Shown: positions 10,431-24,329 of the stretch, one piece after another
Position numbering within the stretch: the first letter of the stretch is position 1
How the letters are laid out: every line of letters begins with the position of its first letter
DNA from: Cardinalis cardinalis
Taxonomy: Eukaryota > Chordata > Aves > Passeriformes > Cardinalidae
DNA: 64,000 bases
Direction of reading: 5' to 3'
NCBI GenBank assembly: GCA_014549065.1
Contig: JACDOX010000109.1
Location: 223,195-287,194, forward strand
Position numbers and translations under genes: made by a program
The notes under the pieces: model-generated
The model's input: only the letters and a program-made list of their open reading frames with translations
Database searches by the model: none
What the model was told of the DNA's origin: nothing

Positions 10431-13400
10431 TGTCTTGAACAACTGAAGGTGACATCATCACCACTGGACTCACCACTGTCAATTAAAAGCACATACAGAA
10501 TGGGAGGAAGTTGTCCCCAAAATGGGAGAAGACAAAGATGAGGCCATTGAGCCAGGAGAGGAGAAGCAGACCAGAACCTTGGGACTCGGACACTTGCCCC
10601 TTCCTCCTCCCAGTGCCCAGGTAGCAGATGAGCAGTAAGATGTGAGGATAAAAGCTGTGATTAAACAGCTTAACTGCCCTGATCCTGCAGCAGCAGCGCT
10701 GCCCTTTGCCTGTCTCTCTGCAGAGACACTGCCAGGAAAGGACCAGAAGGGATTTGAAGGTAATGACTCCAATTCAGCAATAACCAGCACAGAGCTACAG
10801 ACCCTGGTGCAGAAAGGACCACTGACACATAGCTCCTGGGGAGAGCTGAATTCAGGGAGCTGCCTCCAAAAAGCCAGCACTACCACGGGAATGGAGCCCA
10901 TGTCCTGGTGAAAGAGCAGCACAGCTGCAGGCNCAGCAGGAGAGAAACCCACCAGGAGCAAGCAGAGAGAAGGAGGCTCATCAGAAAAGGGACAAATGCC
11001 AACTCTGGAGCTGGGTATGAGCAGCCCCTTCTCAATCAAGCTCTNTTTGGTGATGTGGGGAAGGGGGAAAACTCAGAAGACTCCTTTTGCAACAGAAAGT
11101 CATGACTGGAAATACCAANTTTGATACTGAAGCCCAGAAGAAGGAGTGACCAAATGCAGAGGTGTCTTTCCTACACTGTGGATTTGCCAGNCTGCCTCGA
11201 CTTCCCTCTCCTTGGGCGCTGCAATGCAGGGAAAGCCAGGTGCTTTGTAAAATGAAAATGCTGCAGAAGCTCTAGGTGCAAATGCAGCATGTGCAAAAGC
11301 CCTTTTATTCAAACTGTGCTACTTAACGAAGTGGTTTGTGAAACCACTTTCGAGCCTTCAGCAATTTTCCCTGCTTGAAGAAATCATTTCAGCATCTTCT
11401 TCATGGGTTGTTCATAGACTTCAAGCCTCCCAGTTCACCCCATGGTGTCACCTGCAAGGGCACTGCAGGCTGGGGATCACAAGTACAGCAGAACTGGAAA
11501 GTTCATTTCACATATTGTTTCAGCCCCAGTACTTAATTCTGGGAGGAGGTGATTTTGCATCAGAATGAGACATGCTGGGTACAAACCACAGATTACTTTT
11601 CAGAGGAGTTGATCTTCCTATCCATTATCTGGAGTAATTCAAAAAGCACAAAAAAATGGAACTGTTCTTGAAGAAAGAATTCATGTTCAGGTAATTACAA
11701 ATAACAGACACATCTGGTTATCTTAATTGTTTGGGAATGTCTCAATTATCTAAGAATGTTTTCATAAGGACTCAGAGACAGTAAAACTTTCTCACGGCAG
11801 ATTGCATTCACTGATGAGAGGAAATTCAGTGGAGCTAAAACACTGGAGCNTGCTTAGACCCAGAGAGCACTTTCAGTCCCGTTGCCAATGGGCTTTATTT
11901 GCCTCTAAAGTACCACAGACTATGAAGTGAGAAATGGGAAAGTGCCACACAGGCAGCAGCAGCCCCTTTCCCTGTTAGCTGCAGCTTTTCCAACACTCCT
12001 GTGAAAATGAAGGAGNTTTTGTGTACTGATGGTTCAGCCAGAAAAATGACAGCAGTGATTTTTCAGGCATCTGCCCCGAAGAGAGGAGAGTCGGGTAAAG
12101 GCCCTTGTCCTGCCTGAGGGCAGTGCAGGCGTTTGGTGGCTGGTGAGTGGCACCCCTTCCCNCACAGACACTTGGGGTGTCTCCTGCCCAAGGGGAGCTC
12201 ATTGCAGAGGAGCTCCTGCACAGCTGAATTCACCTGAATAGAGCAGAGGCTGCTCCTCAGAGCCCAGAGCCAAACCCCAGAGAGGGGGACTTTTGAAACA
12301 CCTCAGGCAGAGCCTGGTCCCAGTGGAGCTCAATGTTTCATCATGTGGCCTGCAAGAATCAGCAGTCAGCCGCTGGGAATTACCTCCCACAGCTCCGAAT
12401 GCCTGTGTGCAGAGGGGTGGCAGNGAGGCAGAGAGGAGAGTTCTGTGCTTTTGTCGGGGTGGCTGTGCCCCACTGATGGAGCTGGGAGGGTTTCTTACCC
12501 NTCTGTCCCCTAGTTTGTTCCACTCCTCCACCTGGGCCACCTGGCTCTGATCTCTCCTGACCAGGGCTGGAGAAGCTCTCAGCTCCCAGCTTGCTCGTGC
12601 CTAACCAGCACCTTTGTGAGGCAGGCATGGCTGGGGTGAATCCTGTAGCAGGAGNGAATGTCCCCCCGTGGCTCGTGGCAGCAGCCAGGAGGGTGTGCCG
12701 AGGCTCCACACAAATCCCAATCAATATTATTTATCTGGCTGATCTGTGAGCCAGCCACATCCCCTCCACCTAATGCCCACTCCCATCCCCTCCACCCTGT
12801 GGGTATCAGCAGGAGGGAACCTGATGTATGCTGGTAATTATCTGCTGCTGAAAAGAAGTGCTATTTCTCTTATTTTTGTAATGCAGATCAATGCACATGT
12901 CACTACTGAAAAGCTGTGTCATTTAGGATGGAGCATTAACTGCTAGGAATGGATTTTGAAGCTCCCCACTTGTGGGTGGAATATTTTCTGGAGGAGTTGA
13001 GCCTTTTGAATGCTGAATTTCATTTATCCCACTGCCTCTTTAAGAGTAGTCGGTGGAGGAGAGGGTGTTTGAGAAAGTGACAGTTTGTCATCTCCTTCCC
13101 CAGCGAGCAGGAGCTGGGGACAAAGTGGTGGCAGGGAAAGAAGCAAACTGGCACGGGGAGGTGAGTGGGGGACATGGCTGGCTTTGCAGCAGCCCTGCAG
13201 TGGGATGCAAGAATGGAGAATCCAGAGGGCAACTCCTGGGGGAGAGAAGGAAGGTGTTCCTGTGAGCAAAAACATGGTAAGGCACCCAGGGAAAGAACAG
13301 AAGGAAGGCTTGAAAAAGGGCAAAAGCTGGATGCTACACTTGATTTCCANATTTGCACCTCTCCCAACAAACACACACACGGACACCCACACACCCTCCT

Positions 13401-13979
13401 CCTGCCAAAATTGCTACCCAAGAGCTGTGCTAGCATGGACTATCCAAAAAGGGTCCATTTGATTTGCAGTCAGAGGGAAGAGTTTTCCAAGTTTCCTTCT
13501 ATTTTTCACAGGAATGAAACAGAAACTTCTCTGGAATCTTGCTCAGAAAGTGAAAACAAACTCTCCTTCTGTCCATCAAGCCCAACTAAAGAAAAGCACA
13601 TAATGGTCACAAGCTGGAGTTCACTATGGTTCCTCACCAAGAAAACCTCAAAATCTGTCAAATGGTTGTCTATCAGTTGACAGCCATGTAAATTATGAAC
13701 TCCAGTTCTAACCAGGAATTTTTACTAACCCTCCTTTACACCTTAAGAATAACCTGGTCAACATCAAACTGCAAAGCCACACAGTCACCTAAAATGAAGA
13801 TTTTGGCAAAGCAATTACTCAAGTGCTGCTATTCTGCACCTAAAATCACAAATTAATGTNCACCTCCCTGCTCATGCTGCACCCTTCCTCAGCCCCACAG
13901 GTGAGGGTGTTGACAAACCTGAGACTCACCGAGCATTAATAAAACGTGACCCATCCCTTTCCCCACTTGCTATTTGCCG
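10431..13979. other. Non-coding spacer with many overlapping chance ORFs
   Basis: GC-richer sequence. Frames of up to 186 codons (minus, 10479-11039) and 171 codons (plus, 13165-13680) carry ambiguous bases and overlap frames on the opposite strand. I recognise no domain. A short inverted repeat is at 11327-11352 and an AC-rich run near 13364-13395. Confidence 0.45.
11327..11352. repeat. Short inverted repeat with 3-nt loop
   Basis: AAGTGGTTT at 11329-11337 and AAACCACTT at 11341-11349 are perfect complements separated by GTG. A bulged T and two more pairs extend the stem to 11327-11352. It is a small hairpin or RUNX-word pair (AACCAC on both strands). Function is unknown. Confidence 0.6.
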
Positions 13980-14370
13980 TTGTTAAAACAGGCATTTGCC
14001 TTACTTTACATCTATGATTTTTTTAGAGCATATGTTCACTATGTACGGCTCCTTTTTGAAAGTTCTGTTACTCTTTGGAATTGCTCAAAAATGTCAATAT
14101 TCTTTTGAGTACTTGATATTTACAGTTTGGTATTTAAAGTGTGCAATTTGTTATCTAAATTGCATAGCACACATTCAGCTTCCCGACTGAATGACCTAGC
14201 TTTTATAAACCTTCCCAGCTTTCACAGGAAAAGGTTTTGTTTAGACACGAAACACCTTTCCATGATTAGACAAATATCAGCTACCTCGGAAAAGCATTGC
14301 AAAAAAGGGTTATGAACAAAGAGAAATAGAAATTATATTTAGAACTCCACAGAGATGCAAATAGTTATTC
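13980..14370. promoter_or_regulatory. Candidate conserved non-coding element
   Basis: AT-rich, CpG-poor sequence with a POU octamer ATGCAAAT at 14355-14362 and words such as AGCATATG and ATTAGACAAAT. Two overlapping 60-codon frames lack protein-like character. The motif texture matches the other candidate elements. Confidence 0.33.
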
Positions 14371-16270
14371 CCTCCTTCACCTACAGCCCATACGTAGTGC
14401 CCAGATTGTTTTTCTTTTTTACTGATGTTGATTTTCTTTTCATACTCAGAAAAGAAGACACATGGCTAGTTTGAAAGCTGATCAGATCCCTCGTTCATTT
14501 GAAAAGCTTATTTCTAAATAGTACTTGCAAATATGTGATGAGCATAAATTTGGAAACTGCTGAAAAACTAGTTCTGTGTGTCATAACACAGGGTGTTGGG
14601 TTTTTTTGCTGNGGGACTGGAGGATGAGGAAAAGCCAAAGTCCTGCCCAAACCCCACTCTGTGGTGACCAGCCAGAGGAGGATCGGGGAAGCGGCATTTT
14701 CCTGGACACGTTCCATGNCCCTTTTCACTCGAGCAGACAAGTACATATGACCTCTTTGCAATGATTCAGGGTTTCAAAGCTGTCTCCTTAAGCCTCTTGA
14801 TCACCACTTGTCCCTCCCCATTGACAAGCTAAGCACTTACAAGTTTTGAAGCCTCCTTGGCTCACTTTTAAATTTTCCTTTCCACATCTTATGCCAGCAG
14901 TTACCCAGAGGGAGAAAAAAACCCCTCACCATATCCATCCTTCAAAAAGTCTAACTTTCACTCTGCTAGTCCTAATCCATTATCTAGGCCCACTAATGTG
15001 TACTACATCATCAGAGAAGCAATGCTCTGATGATGTAGTACAGCCCATGTACATGTACATCATCAGAGTTATATCCTTCTGATCTGCCTGTGGGTTTAAT
15101 AAGCATTCCAGATGGCTTGCTATGCCTGAAGCAAGAATGGATAATCACACAGCTCTACCCTCAAAACAATAATAAAATAAGGACACAGTAGCACAGGGGC
15201 TCGTGCCTGCCAAAAACATTCAATAGACTGTATAATACAATAGTCCAATGTGATTGGTGAGGCACATTTATACCTTTGCTGTTCACAGGTGAAAGGGAGC
15301 AGGTTTTAAATAAAACAGGGGTTACAGATTCGTGCTGTTGTTGTGGGTATTTACTGGGGAGCAGGCGTGGGGCCCACAGCTGTACCCCCACATCGCACCA
15401 CACCCGGACAGGAGCGCGGCCAGAGCCTCTCCAGAGCCGCGCAGGATGTGCACAGCTAATCTGTTATCTCCTGGATTTGCAGGGTATCCATCAGCCCAGC
15501 TTCCAGCCATCAAGCACAGCAGCAGTAAGTGTCACCAAGCCTTTCCTACCCAAGTAAAATTGTTCCTTGGTGNGGGTTGCTTGCAGCAAGTAGCGTGAGC
15601 GGGCGCTGCGACAGCCCCGCTGCCGTGGCANAGCCGCTCCAGAAATGGCATTTTCCAGCCAGGCACCATTGCCCCTCTCCTGCCACACTGCTGTGCCACA
15701 GCCAGGCAGAGCAGGGAGTGCTGTCCATTAGTCCCAGAGTTATTTAAATACCTGTAACTTTAATGTGTTTGGGAGGGAAGGAGGGTGTTTGCGTTTTGGA
15801 TTTTTTGAAAAGAAAAAAGTGTGCACGAAGTACGAAAGGAAAGAAGTTAAGAGATGGAGGCTCTGTTTCTCCCTCGCTTGAAGGAGTGAGGACAGGAGGA
15901 AGAGGGAGAAGTAGAGCAGCCCTTTGATTCAGTCCCCAGGAGTGCCCTCTCCAGGAATCAGATCTNCAGGATGAGACACACACACAGTGGCACTCATCCC
16001 ATCCCCAAGAGTGGAGCAGACCCTCAGAGCTGCTGAAAGATGAGTTCAGGGATGCCTTGCAATCAAGAGAATTTTTGACATGAACCCTGGNAGGGATGGG
16101 ATTTCCATCTAGGGCTGCAGAGAAAGACCAGATACCCAGATAGGCACAAGCACATCCATCCTTGTAGGAGGAAGAGGCACCTCATCCCAGCTCCCAGCAG
16201 GTTTCACTTGGAGAAGAGCAGCTCCTTGACGTCAGCCGTTTAGCGCTGATGGGTNTTTTTCTCCCTGGCC
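14371..16270. other. Non-coding spacer, no gene seen
   Basis: It contains the strong inverted repeat at 14999-15042 and a moderately GC-rich patch at about 15350-15700 with overlapping frames on both strands. There is no recognisable coding sequence. Confidence 0.45.
14999..15042. repeat. Perfect 18-bp inverted repeat, 8-nt loop
   Basis: The arm TGTACTACATCATCAGAG at 14999-15016 and its exact complement at 15025-15042 flank the loop AAGCAATG. The 13-nt word TACATCATCAGAG from the left arm recurs at 15056-15068, giving an arm / inverted arm / arm order. The DNA or any transcript could fold into a stable stem. It may be a local inverted duplication, a very short hairpin element or an assembly artefact. 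Confidence 0.9.
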
Positions 16271-16920
16271 AAACAAGTGGGTTCTACTTTAGCTTCAACA
16301 TTAAACGCTATTAAATGAAATGAATACAGCATGTTTCCATCGAACGTGTTGCTGGAGCTGCTGTGACAGCTGAGAAGCTGCTAGGCATGATGTGTCAAGA
16401 AAATGTACCAGGAGAAAAGTACATGGAGCTACTGTCAAAAATACAAGCGGCTTTGAGAATGGCATCTCCGCTTCAGATGCTGCTGAAATTATTTTTTAAT
16501 TGCATCTGTAAACCCAGGCAGATCTTCAAGGGTTAACTGCACACAATGTAATGAATTCAATAATGATGAGTTAAAAAAGGTCTAATTAGCAACTAACCAC
16601 TTTATTATGAAAGGAAATGGTAATGAATTTAATAGCTCAAAATCATTAACAATATTTAGTTTGCTGGTNCTTGTTCTCTATTATCCTCATTAATATGAAC
16701 ATTTAATATGTTTTAAAATGGATTTGTAATACTTTCTGTACCATGAGGTTACACTGACAAAAAGAGTGTAATTATTCTGTTAATTGTAATCTCTGTCTGT
16801 TTGTGCCCCAAATAGTAGCATATTTAGGTGTTAATAAAAAAAAAAAGGAGTAATTAAAGGAGGGAAGTTTAAAAATGTAATTAAGCAAACTCTAAAATTA
16901 CAAGCTAAATCACTCTGAGG
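16271..16920. promoter_or_regulatory. Strong candidate conserved non-coding element
   Basis: Nearly 650 bp of AT-rich, almost CpG-free sequence, dense in regulatory words. It has ATTAAACGCTATTAAATG at its left edge, the palindrome CTAATTAG at 16582-16589, the RUNX word AACCAC at 16595-16600, TTTATTATG at 16601, repeated TAATGAATT, and the SOX word AACAAT at 16648-16653. No open frame of note runs through it. By eye this is the most enhancer-like block in the left half of the window. Conservation is not tested. Confidence 0.45.
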
Positions 16921-19900
16921 AAAAAGTTTTAGAAGTGAGATGTCTGAAAAACAAGTTTTGTCTAGTAAGATCTTTTCTCATTGAAAAAGAACAGAGAAAG
17001 GAAATAGAAGCATTACCATTCTTTATCCACAATGAATATTGAAGTGGTCCCTTCCCAAGCTGGAAATGGCTCCACACTGGATATTCTGGGACACGTGCTT
17101 GTGAGCAGAGTGTCTGGCAAGTGAAGGTGCTCTCTGACACTGCCCCACGAGTGTGAGATCACGAGTGTGATCTCCCCGTGTGAGATCCTGTGGGGATCCA
17201 GTCACCTGGCTGCNCCTAAGACACTCAAACCCCGTAACTCATCTCACAGAATATCACATCAACCATCCAACCCTCCCCAGATCTCCTGAACCTCTGCTTC
17301 CAAATGGAAATATCTTCATTTTTTGCCCCAGGCTTACTGTTGCTGATGGCGTTTTGCTCCTACTCCCCTTTTTTTGCACCCGCCTCTTCCTACTGCATCA
17401 GATTTTCATGGCTGATTGTTCCCAGCCAGGCCCCTCCTCAAGACCCCTCCCATTAAAACAACTTCAGTACTCAACCTTCCTTCATGCTATAAGGTCTCAG
17501 AGAGGTTTGNTCCAATTCCAGCACCATCTCCTCTCTGGAAACAGCTGGAAATGGGGAAGGATGGGAGGGCAGCATCCCTCCCTCATNCCTAGGGACACCC
17601 CATAGGCCTGGGTGCTCCATGGCTGGGAGATCCAGCACCACCCAGGGCACGGCAGGGCTCCCCACACAGCACTTCCCATCCCTGGAAAGCGATGTACAAG
17701 GCTGGCTCAAGGATAATGCCCACAATCACAGGAGTGTCAGCACTCTTCCTCAGAAACACTCCTTGTCAAATCTGGTTTTGATCTTAGTGGTGCNTGGTGG
17801 GAGTGGACACGAGGCCCCCAGGAACGTTTACATGGATCAGCCAGCTAAGGACACGGCGTCCCTGTGCCCATGACACCGCTCATGCTCCAGGACAGATGTC
17901 CTGGCCAAAAACCCCCATCCCATCCACATGAGCAGTCAGACCATTCTGTGTCTAATTTTTATCATCTGAGAAAAGGAACTAAAATAAAAATGGTGAAATT
18001 AAAGTGAAGCATCTCATTTGCCCACAAATGACATATTTCAACTTTCCATTTTATAGAAAAAAGTTGTGAAGGATTCTTTTTTTTAAACTTATTACAATTT
18101 CCAATTTTTTTTTCTGAATTGCCAGTGAAGAGAAAAATATGTGATTTGCAGAGCTCTAAAAATAACAAGTTAAAATAGTTTCTGCCTCTCAAAGGAGGCC
18201 TCTTAGTCCTATAATTTCTCCAGATTTTGCCTTTCAGGATGAGTATTTTAAAGAATGNTATAATGTCATTTCTATAAGTATCATCTCATAATCTGCTGCC
18301 ACTGTTGGAAATATAGTTTAGAGACAGCTTGAGCAAAAGAAATACCAGCTCACCGAGCNATACTAAAAAAATAAAATAAAATATTTTAAGAAGAGGAACA
18401 GGACATATATTCCAAAGGTGAGCAAACAGTGACAAACATTTTTGAGAATCTTTNTTTTGATTTTAATCTCTGGCTCTATTTACAGCCCTTCTGTGTTTGT
18501 CTGCTGCANACAGTTCAGCAATGACTGTTGTGGGGGTGTTCATTCCTAGAAAGAAAATTTTTAAAAGAACACTCATATTTGGGCTGGAAGGGAGTGCACA
18601 GTATTTCATTCCATAAATAAAGAGCACCAAGTGTCCAGTCAGAATAAAGTAATATTGCTAAAATTGCAGATATTTACCTTTAGCCAGTTAAGATGAAACA
18701 AACAAAAAACCTAAAATTCTTACAACTATTAAAAATTCAAGTAGCTAGTAAAGATTCAAGTTACTCAAGTAAAAAAGAGCCATCAATCCATCTTCTGTGT
18801 AATCCATCTGATCCACCCCATTTTTCATTTCTGAACCTGATGATCTTAGCTCAGCAGGGACCTCTGTGGCTCCCAGGACTCGCTCTGGGTGCCGGGATGC
18901 AGCAGAAAGGGGAAGGTGGCCAGTGGGGCCTCGCTGCCAGGGGGGAGCTCAGCACAGAGCTCTGAGGGAAACCACTGCTTCCCTCACCTCCCAGATTAGC
19001 CCCTGCTCGTCCAACAGCNAACATTTGTGGGCTGCAGGGAAAGAGGAAGGAGGCAAGCACCAGATGGAGGGGAAAAGGAGGCTAAAAAGTGCTGTTGTGC
19101 TGGGAAATGGAAAAAAATGGGGTGAAAAGGAACACTGCATTTCAGGAACCATTTGCAGCATTCAAACAGACCTGGGATGTGCACCCTGACTGTTCCCATG
19201 AGCCAAGGCTGAATCCATGCAAGACAGCAGTGGGATTACTCTGGTTGCAAGCTCTTAACAGAGAGACTTTCAAGGTTCAGAAGCAGGCAGCACCAAACAG
19301 AGCAGGCATCTAGAGCCATGCATGTTTGTAATTCAAGCTGGCAATAAACCTTGACCCACATTGGTGAGAATTTCAAAAAAGAGCCTCAAGATTTTGCTTT
19401 GAAAAGCGAGACTGCCCTTCCTGGTTTCCTTCTCATGCTCATCATGACAAGACATGATCACGTGAGAAAGATTCAGAAATTATTGAAGGAAACTGAGCTG
19501 GTCCTTGGACCTTAAGTTCAGTTGGAAAATGGAAGTTTTCTTCTTGGCAATAGTGAAAACAGATGCAACTAGAGCCACAATGTCTCCCCTTTTCCACACA
19601 GGAAAAATGGAAGTGAAAGCCAAAAAAAAAAAAAAAAGAAAAAAGGTGTCTCTTGGCGCCAGAAGCCTCTGTTCTCTTCTGCAAAACAAACAAGAAAGGA
19701 CACAATATTTCTTGTCTGTGTTGAGGTTTTATTGACTGAGATGCAGGTTTGTATCATGCCCACCTTTGCCTTGCAAGGGCACAGTGAAATGTGTGGTTTG
19801 CAGGAGGAGAACAGAGCTTTCCCTGGCGGGCAGTGCTGGTTCCCAGGGAGGGCTGCCAGCTCCAGGAGAGCTGCTGCTCTCTCACCATGGCAATTGCTTT

Positions 19901-22900
19901 CCTCATCCTACCCAAAAGNAGGACTGCATGGAGAGATGAACCTTTCCCCACAGAGGCATACAACTATCTCCTCATGAAATTGTAGGAGAAGTTCTGTTGC
20001 AAATGGATGACCTTACCAGAATAAATCTCTCTGCTTTGGGAACAGTGGAGAAATTGTCATTTACAGTTATTTTCCTAATGGAGGGCTCATTCTTGTAGTT
20101 CTATTCCTTAGACAAGAGCTGATTGGAAAACAAACATCTCCTCCCTAGCTTGGGATGCCACCTCTCAAGCATGCAGATCCTGAGAGCTCTCCAGAAGATG
20201 TGGTGCCCCAAATAGCTGCTCTTCAGGGACACCTGAATATGTTCATCTCTTAAAAAGGGACTCCCACAATTCCCAGCCTGGATGGTCCCAGCATTCCGAT
20301 GGCACAAGAGGGGTTTTTTAACACAGCAGAGTCCCTCTGTGCATATTTCCAAGCAAACAGCTGTTGTTGTAGATAGGGACAGGAGAGCCTCCATCTCCAC
20401 ACCACCGGGAGATTTACTGTCACCACCTACCTAAGGCCTAAACAGCCTGCCCATTTTATGGCTCACAAACTTGGGTTAGTCATTGATCTCTTGTCGTGTG
20501 TAGAAAATCCTAAAATTTTCTGGCTCCCGCTCCAGCCTTCACTAACACAGATTTCCCACTATAAATTCAAGAGATCCATCATCTGAGCTCTTACACAAGC
20601 TCTTTTACTTCCTTCTCACCCTCTAAGTCCTAACTACCAAAGCTACAAGTAAATGACAAAGGATTTGGTAGATCCTGGAGGAGCAGTGAAAAATTCCTCT
20701 CCCCCTCCACAATTTCTTGTAAACAAAAAACACTCAATCAAGACTTGCTTAAGGCTCAGAGGTACATTTAACACCCAACAGCACGAAGCAANGGAACAAT
20801 ACAACTGTGCATTTGGCAGTGCACCACTGCAATAATTTCCANGGTAAATGATCTGGCAATTTTAGCCACATGGATAATATCCAGGCCAAGGTGGCTAAAT
20901 TCAACCTGGCCTGCCTCTGACTGAAGAAATCTGTCACACGTCCACAGACACAAAGATGTACAATATCCCTGACTCCACCCATGGCATATGCCAGCCTTCA
21001 TNTTTTGGGTTATCAAGGCTAATTGCAAACCACCAAAAATACTCTGACATATTTGCATAGTGCTATCTCNTGAGCTGTGATTTATTTTACTAAAAAACCA
21101 AAACACAAAAAGACTTTAGGAAGGAAAACAAAGCCATAAAGTTGTCTAAGGCAATCAATCCAATTCTATTCATGTCTAGTCTTTCTTTGCACACTGGTCA
21201 TTATTAACCTTGTCCCTTTCTGGGCACCCAGCNGGGATTTTTCAGCCTTGCTGTCACCTTATGGATGAGCCAGGAGAAGGTGGGAACATGCAAAGAACAT
21301 TATCCTCTTGGAAAGGCTGGGAGCTGAGTGATGTTATCACTGTAATAGCTGCACCCATGGCAGAGCAGACCTTGCCTCCCAGATGTGTCCCTGGGCAACC
21401 NCACTGCCAAAGGAATCTCTCATATCCCTGCCCTTTGTTTGGNCTGACCCAAGAACTCAGTTCTTGCCTCAGTTCTTTTGGTCCTTGCACATGGAATTAT
21501 TGTGAGCTCCCTGAGATAACACGAGGATGGTGGGACCCCAGACTCACTGGAAATGAGGTTTGTCTTAAAACCATGGAAAATGCACCCCAAAGGAAGCACA
21601 AGGTGCACATCCTGCTGCTCACTAGTGCCATGGTCCCACCACCCACCACCTACTGAATTTAATAGGCCATTACCAGCTTCCTGCTGCCTCCTTCAGTTCC
21701 CAGGGGAACCCACCAGTGACTCACAGGGCATTTCCAGGAAGTCTGTGGAAATCCTTTCTCACCGTATTTGTAATACCACAGGCTTTTAAAAGAATTTCTT
21801 CAAAGCCCTTATGCATTCCTTTACCTCCCAGAGCTTTGATAGTGTAGGTCTTCTCCACAAAGCCCAGCAGGCAAGGGTTGTGCTCCTGGCCCTGAACCAG
21901 CAACCCTGGCTGTATTCTTCAATCCAAATTTTAAACTNTTTTAATACACTTGTTATTTGCAGGGTATGACATGGGAATGGACCTGGCTGGTGGCAAAAGC
22001 TTGCATTTTTTCTTTGATCAAAATACTACTGTTTTTTTTTATTAGTTTAAAATGTATATTTTTATAGTAAATACAGGGCAGTGGTCCAAGCCTTCCATAG
22101 TCAGTGAAATGAGGCACTTTTGAAAGATGAATTTGGTGCCATGACCTTGACTCACTCTCTGTACCCAGAGGAAAAATTGTGAATGTGTCACATAATGTCT
22201 TTTAACAACTTTTATGTCTCATATTAGTCCTGCATGGTATTGCCATATACATCTCTACAAACGTAATACTATACTGTACACACACATGAAATTCACAAAG
22301 GCATCCCAAACACTCTTGGGTCATTTCCACATTCCTGTNAGCAGGGCAGGAATTACAGCACTCTCTTGGTGCAATCCACACCAGCCCATCCCATAACCTG
22401 TTTTCTGTTGGTAGCCTCCTAAAAATATCAGTCTGCATTTATGAAATCAGCTGCAGCCTACCGCTTATGCCTTGGAGTGGAAGGAAAAGCTCAGGTTGCC
22501 CCAAGCACTCCTTCACCTGGAGTTTGGGTGGTCTCAAGCCAAGAGCATAGAGAAAAGGCTACAGAAAAACACTCTGTTTAATGACATAAGCAGTGTTTTT
22601 CTTGAATCACAGGCAGTGGAAATTTCATCTCTGACTACCAGCAGTCTAGGCTGAACACACATCAAGAAAGACTGAAAAAATGTTTTGGTGGGAGACTGCA
22701 ACTTGTCCACTCACATTCTGACTTTTTAGGACACTCCTGACGATGTCTGGCTGTTTGCTTTTCCACCAGGAAGCATGGGAAAGCAGAGAGCTCANGCGAT
22801 TTGAACACCTCCTGTGCTTCAGTTTTCTCCTTTTTCTTTGCTCTCCTCATCTCTTGGGGTTTTGATCCACAGAGATCTTTAGGAAGGTTTATTTTTTCTA

Positions 22901-24329
22901 CCTACAGAAGCTTTACTCATTAATGAAAGACTTATCTAGTGAGTTGACATCATCATGTTTTCATAACCTACTATTCCCTGAATCACCCTGGTCCTCAGCA
23001 GGGAATCTTTTGGTTTGATAAAGCTAGTACTAAGATGAACATGCTGCTCTGTGACAGTAAATTAGTTCCTATTTAAGGTTTCTGATTAAGTTTGGATAAG
23101 CATCCAAAGAGGGTTTTTAACTGTCTCAAATGCAGGGTGAGAATCACTTCCAAAGAGGANGAAGCACAAAAAAGCACTGTGTTCCTCATCTGTGCATCCC
23201 CACCATCCCTCTGGGGGAAATGTCTACAGACACCTCCACTNGGATGGCTGCGGACAGCCCCTACCAGGGCATGTTTTAGGAACCTTGCAGGGCAGTATCT
23301 GTTCTAATGAAGAGCAACCAGACTTCTTCACTTCCCTGGAAGATGCACTGTTTTATAGAGTTTCAACACACGGGGTCTTCTCTGNGCAGACACACGCAGT
23401 GCTGGCAAACCTGGCCAAGAAACACTCTTGTTTCCAAGAAATGGGAGTTTACAGCTACCAGTGCAGAGCCATGCAAGAAAAAATAAAAAGAAAACTGAAG
23501 ACAAACCCAAAAAGCAACAAGAGCTCAGCTTCTCAGTGCCCTGCTACTTTCAGTCTCCAACAGTTCTGTTAAAAAACAAAGTGCAAGCACACCCATCACA
23601 ATCCTCTCANTTTAAATGTGGTCAGAATTAGCACACTGCCAGTATCCAAAGGTGCAGACCTTGCTGCTCTAAAGCTCCTAGAGCTGTATGGCTCTGGGAA
23701 AGGACAGGAACCATAAAAATCCTGAGCTGGGAGGCAGCTTTAATNCTCATGTTCAGGCCTCTAGTAAGTTGTCCCACAAAATGTAATGAGACCTCCTGCT
23801 TAGCCAGGGCTCTGATTTCCAGAGTTTGTGCCTGCAGCACTCTTATATTTTATAAGCCATATTAACTCACCTCTTGCACTGGGAGGTTGGGGCAGTGGCA
23901 CACTGTCTAATAATGGAACATATTTGTTAATACTAATAGACATTTGTAAAACTACCACATGCCCTGACAGCCTTCAAGTCAGAGCACAGGATGCTTGCTA
24001 GGCTTGTGAAATGCATGATGTAAAACTTGGGATGTTTTGGTTACAACATATCTCATTTATTTTTACTGTCATCACCCTCCCTGGTATATAATACCTGCTG
24101 CACTCAGAGTGAAATATTGCAGATGTTTTCAAAATAATTCTGGGCTGGTGGAGAAACCAAAAGGTCTCTTGTGCGTAAGGTCTGGTTATTTTCAATTCCA
24201 AACAAGTAGGTAACAAAGTTTCTGTGTGCTGGTATTTTAAAAGGCCTGGATTCCTCTGTGCTGACTCATACTTGCACTGCCCACCCAAAAACTCACCTCT
24301 GAGAACTTCGAGAGAGACTTCAGCCATTT
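16921..24329. other. Long non-coding spacer, no gene seen
   Basis: Unique sequence with scattered simple repeats: (TAAAA)n-like at 18364-18385, an A-run at 19621-19636, and a small GAGTGTGAGATC-type tandem at about 17149-17185. Frames reach 148 codons (21210-21656) but carry ambiguous bases, overlap opposing frames and match nothing known. A perfect GLI-type word TGGGTGGTC is at 22525-22533. Confidence 0.5.
17149..17187. repeat. Degenerate GAGTGTGAGATC tandem repeat
   Basis: Three diverged copies of a roughly 12-16 bp unit built on GTGTGAGATC follow each other. It is a small minisatellite-like array with no evident function. Confidence 0.55.

Noticed and set aside
10479..11039. 186-codon minus-strand frame
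   Set aside because: Contains an ambiguous base, overlaps plus-strand frames and has no recognisable domain.
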